This document shows, piece by piece, positions 1-6,153 of a stretch of DNA of 7,834 bases. The notes beneath the pieces are model-generated. The model did not search any database, was not told the DNA's origin, and was given only the letters and a program-made list of their open reading frames with translations. Source of the stretch: Actinomycetales bacterium (GTDB lineage Bacteria > Actinomycetota > Actinomycetes > Actinomycetales > Cellulomonadaceae); NCBI GenBank assembly GCA_012514545.1, contig JAAZAC010000028.1:1-7834 (forward strand), in the 5' to 3' direction. Each line of letters begins with the position of its first letter. Position 1 is the stretch's first letter. A program made the translations under genes and the position numbers.

Positions 1-1
1 C

Positions 2-1021
2 GCGCGGGCGGCCCTCGCCGCGTTCGGCCTGACCGTGGGGCGCCCCGTGCGCCCGATGCTCGCGGCGTCGGCGCCCGACGTCGCGACGGCGGTCGCCGGC
101 TTCGGCGGGCGGCCCGTGGTGGTCGATGCGAAGCTCGACGGCATCCGGATCCAGGTGCACCGCGCCCGCGACGACGTGCGCGTGTTCACGCGCAGCCTCG
201 ACGACGTGACCGCCCGCGTGCCCGAGGTGGCCGCCGTGGTCCGCGCGCTGCCGGCGTCGTCGCTCGTGCTCGACGGCGAGGCGCTCGCCGTCGGGCCGGA
301 CGGCCGCCCCCGGCCGTTCCAGGAGACCGCGTCGCGCAGCGCGACCCGCGACGCGGAGCTCGCCGCGGCCCGCCTGGCGCCCTTCTTCTTCGACGTGCTG
401 CACGTGGACGGCCGCGACCTGCTGGACGCCCCGCTCGCCGCGCGGCTCGCCGAGCTCGAGCGCGTCGTCCCGCCCGCCCACCAGGTCGCGCGCGTCGTCA
501 CCGACGACCCCGCGGTCGCCGCCGACGCCTTCGCGCGGTGGGTGGCCGAGGGCCAGGAGGGCGTCGTCGTCAAGGACGCGGCCGCGCCCTACGAGGCGGG
601 CCGCCGCGGCGCCGCGTGGGTCAAGGTGAAGCCGCGGCACACGCTCGACCTCGTGGTGCTCGCGGTCGAGCGCGGCTCGGGCCGGCGCCGCGGGTACCTG
701 TCGAACATCCACCTCGGCGCGCGCGACCCCGCGGGCGGGTTCGTCATGCTCGGCAAGACGTTCAAGGGCATGACCGACGAGATGCTCGCGTGGCAGACCC
801 GGCGCTTCCGCGAGCTCGAGGTGGCCGACGACGGCTGGACCGTCACGCTGCGCCCCGAGCAGGTCGTCGAGGTCGCGTTCGACGGCCTGCAGCGCTCGAG
901 CCGCTACCCCGGCGGCGTCGCCCTGCGGTTCGCGCGCGTGCTGCGCTACCGCGACGACAAGACGGCCGCCGAGGCCGACTCCATCGACGCGGTCCGCGCG
1001 CTCGCGCCGCCGGTCAGTTGA
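2..1021 (+). CDS. ATP-dependent DNA ligase, 5'-truncated by window edge
   Basis: Joins DNA nicks using ATP through a covalent lysyl-AMP intermediate, in repair or other DNA transactions beside the essential NAD-dependent LigA. The frame is open to the left edge (339 residues visible). The GTG at 35 is probably internal, because the N-terminal DNA-binding domain of the LigB-like family (about 500 residues) is missing. Counting from the GTG at 35: nucleotidyl transferase motif I KLDG at 33-36 with K33 the adenylated lysine; motif III FFFDVLHVDG at 117-126; motif IV EGVVVK at 175-180; motif V WVKVKP at 195-200. An OB-fold follows, with GYLSNIHLGARDP near 220-232, GKTFKGMTDEM near 240-250 and a motif VI-like LRFARVLRYRDDK at 297-309. 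The C-terminus looks complete. No nuclease or primase domain is visible, so it is not a full LigD. The stop overlaps the convergent yqgE gene by 8 bp. Family assignment is firm; the exact paralogue is not. Confidence 0.93.
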   Translation, partial: ARAALAAFGLTVGRPVRPMLAASAPDVATAVAGFGGRPVVVDAKLDGIRIQVHRARDDVRVFTRSLDDVTARVPEVAAVVRALPASSLVLDGEALAVGPDGRPRPFQETASRSATRDAELAAARLAPFFFDVLHVDGRDLLDAPLAARLAELERVVPPAHQVARVVTDDPAVAADAFARWVAEGQEGVVVKDAAAPYEAGRRGAAWVKVKPRHTLDLVVLAVERGSGRRRGYLSNIHLGARDPAGGFVMLGKTFKGMTDEMLAWQTRRFRELEVADDGWTVTLRPEQVVEVAFDGLQRSSRYPGGVALRFARVLRYRDDKTAAEADSIDAVRALAPPVS

Positions 1022-1574
1022 GGCTCGGGTCCTCGGGGAACGTCGAGACGATCGCGAGCGCGCCGCCCTGGCGCCGCAGCACGCGCCGCCACAGCGTGCC
1101 GGGCTCGGGGTCGACGAGGTCGCCCGGCTCCGCCGGCAGCACGTACCAGCCGCCGACGGCGATCTCGCCCTCGAGCTGGCCGGCCTCCCACCCGGAGTGG
1201 CCCACGAAGACGCGCACGCCCGTGATGCCGGGCAGGCCGTCGTCGGGGTCGGCGTCGAGGTCGACGAGCCCGAACGGCCCGACGAGCCGGTCGACGATCG
1301 GCCCGTCGGCGGACGGCGTCAGCGTCACGACGCCGAGCGCGCCGTCGAGCCCCACGGGGCCGCCCTGGAACAGCGTCTCGGGCGGGCTCACCGCCGACTC
1401 CCACGCCGGCAGCACCTCGCCCGTGCTCACCGCGAGCGGGCGGTTGAGGACGACGCCGAGCGCGCCGTCGTCGTCGTGGCGCAGCACGAGCACGACGGTC
1501 CGCCGGAAGTTCGGGTCCTCGAGGCCGGGCGTCGCGACGAGCAGCCGGCCCGCCAGGGACGTCGTCGCGACCAT
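1014..1574 (-). CDS. YqgE/AlgH family protein (UPF0301)
   Basis: A 186-residue single-domain protein, the usual length for this family. Recognised by the N-terminal block around 7-46 (LAGRLLVATPGLEDPNFRRT, then HDDDGALGVVLNRP), the GGPV turn at 71-74 and the FVGHSGWEAGQLEGE block at 123-137. The biochemical role of the family is not established; AlgH was named from alginate regulation in Pseudomonas, which should not be carried over to this organism. No signal peptide or membrane segment is seen, so it is probably cytoplasmic. The ATG at 1574 lies 7 bp after the DUF3237 stop and has only a weak G-rich stretch upstream (GATGGGCGC), so translation may depend on coupling to the upstream gene. 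It ends the minus-strand run and overlaps the ligase 3' end tail to tail. Confidence 0.93.
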   Translation of the reverse strand: MVATTSLAGRLLVATPGLEDPNFRRTVVLVLRHDDDGALGVVLNRPLAVSTGEVLPAWESAVSPPETLFQGGPVGLDGALGVVTLTPSADGPIVDRLVGPFGLVDLDADPDDGLPGITGVRVFVGHSGWEAGQLEGEIAVGGWYVLPAEPGDLVDPEPGTLWRRVLRRQGGALAIVSTFPEDPSLN

Positions 1575-1581
1575 GCGCCCA

Positions 1582-2064
1582 TCATCGGTCGCCCGGCGGC
1601 CCCTCGGCCAGCGGGTCGGGGGCGCCGGCGAGGACCTCGAACACCTCGATCCGCACCGAGGCGCCGTCGGGCGCCGGGTACAGCGCCCCCACGAACGCGC
1701 CGGTCCGGAGCGCGACCGGCCCGCCGTCGCCCACGTCGAACCGCGGCGACGTGAGGATCGGCGGCGCCGCGGCGGCGTCGTGCACGGCCGTGTTCGTCAC
1801 CGAGACGACCGCGCCGTCGTCGAGCCGGATCTCGTAGCGGGCCCACAGCTCGTGCGACCCGTCCGCCCGCTCGAGGTTCCAGTCGGCCCCGCCGGGCAGC
1901 ACGACGCCGGTCAGCCGGCCGCGCACCGTCCCGCCCACGATCGGGATGACGCGCCGGTGCCCCGTCGGCGTCCGGCCGACGTCGACGACCGGGCCCAGGC
2001 GCGCCTCGATCGTGAACCGGTGGGCGGTGGCGAGGCGCACCCCGCCACCGCCGTCCCCGGGCAC
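1582..2064 (-). CDS. DUF3237 domain-containing protein
   Basis: A 160-residue protein of unknown function. It matches DUF3237 (UPF0311) as I know the family: FTIEARLGPVVDVGRTPTGHRRVIPIVGG at about 17-45, LTGVVLPGGADWNLERADG at 51-69, then ARYEIRLDDGAVVSVTNTAV at 75-94 and a C-terminal strand RIEVFEV at 138-144. The pattern suggests a small all-beta fold, with no signal peptide or membrane segment. The GTG at 2064 was chosen because GAGG lies 6 nt upstream, overlapping the araA stop. A second in-frame GTG at 2040 would give 152 residues and remove a glycine-rich leader (VPGDGGGG) that is not part of the domain, so it is a real alternative. With the longer form only 8 bp separate it from araA, and 7 bp separate its stop from yqgE, which fits co-transcription with the ara genes. 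A role in sugar metabolism is only a guess from position. Confidence 0.85.
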   Translation of the reverse strand: MPGDGGGGVRLATAHRFTIEARLGPVVDVGRTPTGHRRVIPIVGGTVRGRLTGVVLPGGADWNLERADGSHELWARYEIRLDDGAVVSVTNTAVHDAAAAPPILTSPRFDVGDGGPVALRTGAFVGALYPAPDGASVRIEVFEVLAGAPDPLAEGPPGDR

Positions 2065-2070
2065 GTCGCG

Positions 2071-2074
2071 CCTC
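2071..2074 (-). promoter_or_regulatory. Ribosome binding site that decides the DUF3237 start
   Basis: GAGG on the minus strand overlaps the last base of the araA stop codon and lies 6 nt before the GTG at 2064. The alternative GTG at 2040 is preceded only by a generic G-rich run. The position suggests reinitiation by ribosomes finishing araA. Confidence 0.5.
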
Positions 2075-3575
2075 AGAAGCCCTGCGCGAGGTGGAACCAC
2101 ACCTGGTTCCACCGCAGCTCGTCGGCGAAGCGCCGCGCGGTGGTGCTCTCGTCGATGACGAGCAGCTCCGTGCGGGCCATGCGGGCGAAGTCGGTGAACA
2201 CGTCGACACCCACCTGCGTGGTGAGCACCGTGTGGTGCGCGGCGCCCGCCATGAGCCAGGCCTCCGCCGACGTGGCGAGGTCCGGCGCGGGGCGCCACAC
2301 CGCGCGGGCCACGGGCAGGTGCGGCAGCGGCGGGTGCTCGACGAGGTCGACGACGTTCGCGGTGAGCCGGAACCTGTCGCGCATGTCGCTCATCGCGACG
2401 ACGAGGCCGGGGCCGGGGTCCGTGTTGAAGACCAGCCGGACCGGGTCCTCCTTGCCGCCGATGCCCAGCGGGTGGATCTCGAGGCTCGGCCGGCTCGTCG
2501 TCAGGCTCGGGCAGATCTCGAGCATGTGCGCGCCGAGGATCTTCTCCTCGCCGGGCGTCAGGTGGTACGTGTAGTCCTCCATCAGCGAGGCGCCGCCCGG
2601 CAGCCCCTGGCCCATGACCTTCGCGACCCGCACGAGGACGGCCGTCTTCCAGTCGCCCTCCGCGCCGAAGCCGAAGCCCTTGCTCATGAGCCGCTGCACG
2701 GCCAGGCCGGGCAGCTGGCGCAGCGCGCCGAGGTCCTCGAACGTCGTCGTGAACGCGGTCGCGCCCAGCGAGCCGAGCAGCGCCTCGAGCGCGAGCTCCT
2801 GCCGCGCGCCGTAGCGGAGCGAGTCGTGCCGCTCGCCGCCCTTGCGCAGCTCGGGCACGACGTCGTACGCCTCCTCGTACTCGGCGACGAGCCGGTCGAC
2901 GTCGGCGTCGGCGACCTCCTCCACCGCGGCCACCAGGTCGTTCACGCCCCAGGTGTTGACGGCGACGCCGAACCGCACCTCGGCCTCGGTCTTGTCGCCC
3001 TCGGTCACCGCGACGTTGCGCATGTTGTCGCCGAAGCGGGCGAGACGCAGGTGGTGCGCGGCGTCCCAGCCGGCGGCCGCGCGGACCCAGGTGCCGACCT
3101 TGCGCTGCACGTCGGGCGAGGACGCGTGCCCGACGACGATCTTCCGCGGCACCCCGAGCCGCGCCGCGATGTAGCCGAACTCGCGGTCGCCGTGCGCGGC
3201 CTGGTTGAGGTTCATGAAGTCGAAGTCGATGGTGTCCCAGGGCAGCTCGACGTTCGCCTGCGTGTGCAGGTGGAGCAGGGGCTTGCCCAGGGCCTCGAGG
3301 CCGGCGATCCACATCTTCGCCGGCGAGAACGTGTGCATCCACGCGATGACGCCGATGCAGGCGTCGTCGGAGGTCGCGTCGAGGGCGAGCCGCCGGATCG
3401 CGTCGGAGTCGGTGAGCACCGGCTTCCACACGATGCGCGCGGGCACGGCGTCGGCCTCGTCGAGCAGCCGGGCGATGCCCTGCGACTGCTCCGCGACCTG
3501 GGCCAGGGTCTCGGGCCCGTACAGGTGCTGGCTGCCGGTGGCGAACCAGATCTCCTTGTCGGCGTACACCTTCAT
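2073..3575 (-). CDS. araA: L-arabinose isomerase
   Basis: Converts L-arabinose to L-ribulose, the first step of the isomerase route, in the cytoplasm with a divalent metal (usually Mn2+). The 500-residue length equals that of E. coli AraA. It starts MKVYADKEIWFATGSQHLYG, the typical N-terminus, and carries HTFSPAKMWI at 81-90 and HTQANVELPWDTIDFDFMNLNQAAHGDREFGYI near 104-136. The metal and catalytic residues are all present: E306 in FGFGAEGDWKTA, E333 in LMEDYTYH, H350 in LGAHMLEICPS, and the HH pair at 447-448 in GAAHHTV. The ATG at 3575 has GAGGAG 5 nt upstream (3581-3586), so the start is secure, although the frame stays open far upstream by chance. It is third in the araB-araD-araA run, 50 bp after araD. 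Nothing is truncated. Confidence 0.98.
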   Translation of the reverse strand: MKVYADKEIWFATGSQHLYGPETLAQVAEQSQGIARLLDEADAVPARIVWKPVLTDSDAIRRLALDATSDDACIGVIAWMHTFSPAKMWIAGLEALGKPLLHLHTQANVELPWDTIDFDFMNLNQAAHGDREFGYIAARLGVPRKIVVGHASSPDVQRKVGTWVRAAAGWDAAHHLRLARFGDNMRNVAVTEGDKTEAEVRFGVAVNTWGVNDLVAAVEEVADADVDRLVAEYEEAYDVVPELRKGGERHDSLRYGARQELALEALLGSLGATAFTTTFEDLGALRQLPGLAVQRLMSKGFGFGAEGDWKTAVLVRVAKVMGQGLPGGASLMEDYTYHLTPGEEKILGAHMLEICPSLTTSRPSLEIHPLGIGGKEDPVRLVFNTDPGPGLVVAMSDMRDRFRLTANVVDLVEHPPLPHLPVARAVWRPAPDLATSAEAWLMAGAAHHTVLTTQVGVDVFTDFARMARTELLVIDESTTARRFADELRWNQVWFHLAQGF

Positions 3576-3600
3576 GCCTGCTCCTCGTTCGTCGTGCGAA

Positions 3601-3621
3601 CCGCCGGACCGCGCCGGGCGG
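3601..3621 (-). other. GC-rich hairpin in the araD-araA gap
   Basis: In the only sizeable gap of the operon (3576-3625), arms at 3601-3607 and 3614-3621 can pair over 7 bp with one bulged G and a 6-nt loop. It lies between the araD stop and the araA ribosome binding site. No T-run follows in the direction of transcription, so it does not look like an intrinsic terminator. It could be an mRNA stability or processing element, or chance in this GC-rich DNA. Confidence 0.3.
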
Positions 3622-3625
3622 GGGG

Positions 3626-4345
3626 TCAGGGGTTGACCGGGGCGGAGTCGCCCTGGCCGTAGACGTTCTGGTAGCGCGCGTACAGCGCGTCGACGTCGGA
3701 CTGCGCGATCGGCAGCGGCTCGCCGAGCTGCCGGGCGATGTGCACGGTCCGCGCGACCTCCTCGACCATGACCGCCGCCTTCACGGCGTCCTTCGCGTCG
3801 CGGCCGATGGTGAACGGGCCGTGGTTGCGCATGAGCACGGCGCGGCTGCGCGAGCCGCGCAGGGTCTCGACGATGCCGCGCCCGATCGAGTCGTCGCCGA
3901 TGAGCGCGAACGGCCCGACGGGGACCGGCCCGCCGAACTCGTCGGCCATCATCGTCAGCACGCAGGGGATCTCCTCCCCGCGCGCCGCCCACGCCGTCGC
4001 GTACGTGGAGTGCGTGTGCACGACGCCGCCGACGTTCGGCATGTGCGCGTAGACGTACGCGTGCGCGGCCGTGTCGCTCGACGGCGACCGGTCGCCGTCG
4101 ACGAGGTCGCCCGCCAGGTCGCAGACGACCATGGACTCCGGGGTGAGCTCGTCGTAGGTGACGCCGCTCGGCTTGATGACGAGGAGGTCCTCGCCGCCCG
4201 GCACCCGGACGCGCTGGGACACGTTGCCCGCCGTCCACACGACGAGCCCCCACCGCGGCAGCTCGGCGTGCAGCCGCGCGACCACCTCGCGGACGCGCGC
4301 GATCTCCTGCTGCACCTCGGCCGGCAGCCCGGACAGCCCGCTCAT
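3626..4345 (-). CDS. araD: L-ribulose-5-phosphate 4-epimerase
   Basis: Epimerises L-ribulose 5-phosphate to D-xylulose 5-phosphate, linking arabinose breakdown to the pentose phosphate pathway. It is a class II aldolase-like zinc enzyme; 239 residues against 231 in E. coli. Visible motifs: TAGNVSQR at 38-45 and IKPSGVTYDEL at 57-67 (phosphate binding), SSD at 89-91, the metal ligands H110 and H112 in VVHTHS, H175 in RNHGPF, D135 in MADEFGG, and Y229 in the C-terminal YGQ. These match the E. coli Zn ligands and catalytic Asp/Tyr. An L-fuculose-1-phosphate aldolase is less likely given the SSDT, THST and YGQ signatures and the neighbours. The ATG at 4345 sits in an ATGA overlap with the araB stop and has a G-run (minus strand of 4348-4354) just upstream, so translational coupling to araB is likely. 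Confidence 0.97.
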   Translation of the reverse strand: MSGLSGLPAEVQQEIARVREVVARLHAELPRWGLVVWTAGNVSQRVRVPGGEDLLVIKPSGVTYDELTPESMVVCDLAGDLVDGDRSPSSDTAAHAYVYAHMPNVGGVVHTHSTYATAWAARGEEIPCVLTMMADEFGGPVPVGPFALIGDDSIGRGIVETLRGSRSRAVLMRNHGPFTIGRDAKDAVKAAVMVEEVARTVHIARQLGEPLPIAQSDVDALYARYQNVYGQGDSAPVNP

Positions 4346-5985
4346 CGCTCCCCCACCGACGCCACCGCGGCCCGCTCGATCTCGAGCCCGGCCTCGTACC
4401 GCTCCAGGAACCTCGCGTAGCCGGCCAGGTCCGCCGGGTCGGGCTCGACGACGTCGACCTCCGCCCCCGCGAAGACCCGCCGGGCGAGGTAGGTGCCCAG
4501 GTCCTCGCCCTGCCCGTGGACGAGGTAGGTCGCCAGCACGGCCATGCCCCACGGGCCGCCCTCGCTCGCCGTCCGCGCGACGGAGACCGGCGCGCCCGTC
4601 GCCGCCGCCAGCATCCGCTGGGCGACGCCGGCGGTGCGGAAGATGCCGCCGTGCCCGGCGAGCACGTCGATCCGCACGCCCTCGGCGGCGAGCACGCGCA
4701 TGCCGAGGCTGAGGGTGCCGAACACGCCGTAGACCTGCGCGCGCATGAGGTTGGCCAGCGTGAGCCGGCTGCCCGGCGTGCGCACGACGGCGGGGCGCCC
4801 CTCGGGCAGCCCGGTGATGGGCTCCCCGGCGAGGTAGTTGTACGCGAGGATCCCGCCGCCGTCGGGCTCGCCCTCGAGGGCCTCCCGCAGGAGGGCGCCG
4901 AACACGGCGTCGGGCTCGGCCGGGTGGCCGAGCGCCGCGGCGAACCGGCCGAAGACCTCGGCCCAGGCGCCGAGCTCGCTCGCGCCGTTGTTGCAGTGCA
5001 CCATCGCGACCGGGTCGCCCGACGGCGTGGTGACGACGTCGAGCTCGTGGTGCACGCGGGCGAGCGGCCGCTCGAGGACCACCATCGCGAACACCGAGGT
5101 GCCGACGGAGACGTTGCCGGTGCGCGGCGCGACGGCGTTCGTGGCGACCATGCCGGTGCCGGCGTCACCCTCCGGCGGGCAGAGCGGGGCGCCCGGGCGC
5201 AGCCGGCCCGACGGGTCGAGCAGCGCCGCGCCCTCCTCGGTGAGGCGTCCCGCCTCCTGGCCGGCGACGAGCACCTCGGGCAGGAGGTCGACGAGGTGCG
5301 TGCCGGGCCGCCGGGCCGCGACGAGCTCGTCGAACGCGGCGAGCATCCCGGCGTCGTAGCCGCGCGTCGCCGGGTCGATGGGGAACATGCCCGACGCGTC
5401 GCCGACGCCGAGGACGCGCCGCCCGGTCAGCCTCCAGTGCACGTACCCGGCGAGCGTGGTGAGGAACGCGACCCGGGGCACGTGCGGCTCGTCGTCGAGG
5501 ATCGCCTGGTAGTAGTGCGCGACCGACCAGCGCAGCGGGATGTTGAAGCCGAAGAGCTCGCTCAGCTCGGCGGCGGCCGGCCCGGTGGTCGTGTTGCGCC
5601 ACGTGCGGAAGGGCACGAGCAGCTCGCCGTCGGCGTCGAACGCCAGGTACCCGTGCATCATCGCCGAGACGCCGAGCGCGGCGACCTCGGTGAGGGTCAC
5701 GCCGTGCCGCCGCTCGACGTCGGCGTGCAGGTCGGCGACGCACGCCGCGATCCCGGACCACACGGCCTCGAGCGGGTAGGTCCACATCCGGTCGACGAGC
5801 TCGTTCTCCCAGGCGTGGCTGCCCTCGGCGAGGGTCGTGCCGTCGGGCGCGACGAGGCTCGCCTTGATGCGCGTCGAGCCGAACTCGATGCCGAGGCAGG
5901 CGCTGCCGCCGGCGACGACGTCGGCCGGCCGCGGTGCTCCGCCCGCCGAGGTGGACTGGTGCTCGCCGTGGGTCGACTCCGTCAT
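4342..5985 (-). CDS. araB: FGGY-family carbohydrate kinase, ribulokinase by context
   Basis: Expected to phosphorylate L-ribulose to L-ribulose 5-phosphate with ATP. It has 547 residues and the two-domain FGGY layout. Domain I starts with the phosphate-binding loop GIEFGSTRIKASLV at 32-45, after a polar, alanine-rich leader of about 28 residues, and includes GVSAMMHGYLAFD at 105-117 and PFRTWRNTTT at 125-134. GDAGTGM at 273-279 holds D274, the likely catalytic base, and GNVSVGTSVFA at 290-300 is the second phosphate loop. AGHGGIFRTAGVAQRMLAAATGAPV at 443-467 is the adenosine-binding segment. Blocks such as MMHGY and FRTWRNT are unlike E. coli AraB, so this is a divergent FGGY branch; the substrate is inferred from its place before araD and araA. 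ATG at 5985 was chosen; a GTG directly before it (5988) also fits the strong AGGAGG. First gene of the operon, downstream of a LacI-type operator. Confidence 0.9.
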   Translation of the reverse strand: MTESTHGEHQSTSAGGAPRPADVVAGGSACLGIEFGSTRIKASLVAPDGTTLAEGSHAWENELVDRMWTYPLEAVWSGIAACVADLHADVERRHGVTLTEVAALGVSAMMHGYLAFDADGELLVPFRTWRNTTTGPAAAELSELFGFNIPLRWSVAHYYQAILDDEPHVPRVAFLTTLAGYVHWRLTGRRVLGVGDASGMFPIDPATRGYDAGMLAAFDELVAARRPGTHLVDLLPEVLVAGQEAGRLTEEGAALLDPSGRLRPGAPLCPPEGDAGTGMVATNAVAPRTGNVSVGTSVFAMVVLERPLARVHHELDVVTTPSGDPVAMVHCNNGASELGAWAEVFGRFAAALGHPAEPDAVFGALLREALEGEPDGGGILAYNYLAGEPITGLPEGRPAVVRTPGSRLTLANLMRAQVYGVFGTLSLGMRVLAAEGVRIDVLAGHGGIFRTAGVAQRMLAAATGAPVSVARTASEGGPWGMAVLATYLVHGQGEDLGTYLARRVFAGAEVDVVEPDPADLAGYARFLERYEAGLEIERAAVASVGER

Positions 5986-5995
5986 CACTTCCCCG

Positions 5996-6001
5996 CCTCC
6001 T
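5996..6001 (-). promoter_or_regulatory. Strong ribosome binding site of araB
   Basis: A full AGGAGG on the minus strand, 10 nt before the ATG at 5985 and 7 nt before the adjacent in-frame GTG at 5988. The spacing slightly favours the GTG and the codon favours the ATG, so the two starts cannot be separated from sequence alone. They differ by one residue. Confidence 0.75.
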
Positions 6002-6018
6002 CGTCCCGGGTCCCGACC

Positions 6019-6024
6019 ATGTTA
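6019..6024 (-). promoter_or_regulatory. Candidate -10 box of the ara operon promoter
   Basis: TAACAT on the minus strand matches TATAAT at four of six positions, including the first two and last two. Transcription would start near 6012, giving a leader of about 25 nt that contains the AGGAGG. No good -35 hexamer is seen at 16-18 bp (best is GTTCCC/TTCCCG near 6041-6047), as is common in actinobacteria. The box overlaps the LacI-type operator, as expected for a repressed promoter. Confidence 0.4.
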
Positions 6025-6033
6025 GCGCTCACA
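6020..6033. promoter_or_regulatory. LacI-family operator upstream of araB
   Basis: TGTTAGCGCTCACA (minus strand TGTGAGCGCTAACA) is a 14-bp palindrome with six of seven base pairs symmetric around a central CG and an AGCGCT core. This is the classic form of LacI/GalR-family operators. It is centred about 41 bp upstream of the araB ATG and covers the candidate -10 box, so binding would block transcription until an inducer (arabinose or a derivative) releases the repressor. It is also an unusual AT-containing island in very GC-rich DNA. The regulator gene is not in the window; LacI-type arabinose repressors are known in actinobacteria such as Corynebacterium. Confidence 0.75.
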
Positions 6034-6054
6034 CGCGCCGCGGGAACCGCCGCC

Positions 6055-6083
6055 ACGAGCCGACTTGCCAGAACCCGGCTCGT
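6055..6083. repeat. Perfect 8-bp inverted repeat in the divergent intergenic region
   Basis: ACGAGCCG at 6055-6062 and CGGCTCGT at 6076-6083 are exact reverse complements separated by 13 bp. The half-site centres are 21 bp apart, about two helical turns, which would suit a dimeric regulator. It overlaps the candidate -35 box of the MATE gene and lies upstream of the candidate ara -10. It could be an operator for either direction. GC-rich 8-mers pair by chance fairly easily, so this is only suggestive. Confidence 0.4.
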
Positions 6084-6094
6084 AACGATTCGAT
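6065..6094 (+). promoter_or_regulatory. Possible promoter of the MATE gene
   Basis: TTGCCA at 6065-6070 resembles a -35 box, and TTCGAT at 6089-6094, 18 bp later, is a weak -10 match. Transcription would begin near 6100 and leave a leader of about 50 nt. This is the most AT-rich part of the gap on that side, but the -10 match is poor. Confidence 0.25.
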
Positions 6095-6153
6095 AGGCCC
6101 TGCGACGCGTCGTCGCGCCCCTCTTCCCCAACCCTCGTGGAGCACGCCCGCCC

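Noticed and set aside
538..2574. A 678-codon open frame on the plus strand across the ligase, yqgE, DUF3237 and araA
   Set aside because: It runs through a second frame of the ligase and antisense to the next genes. The translation is Arg/Pro/Ser-rich with no recognisable domain, as expected from high GC content.
3576..5168. Upstream extension of the araA reading frame
   Set aside because: The frame stays open by chance through araD and araB, but homology and the GAGGAG site place the start at 3575.
4516..6096. A 526-codon plus-strand frame antisense to araB
   Set aside because: The translation is low complexity (Arg, Ala, Glu, His, Val) with no domain, and it lies fully opposite a well-supported kinase gene.
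6103..6112. 10-bp palindrome CGACGCGTCG in the MATE leader
   Set aside because: Such GC palindromes are common in this composition, and it lies downstream of the likely promoter with no partner site.
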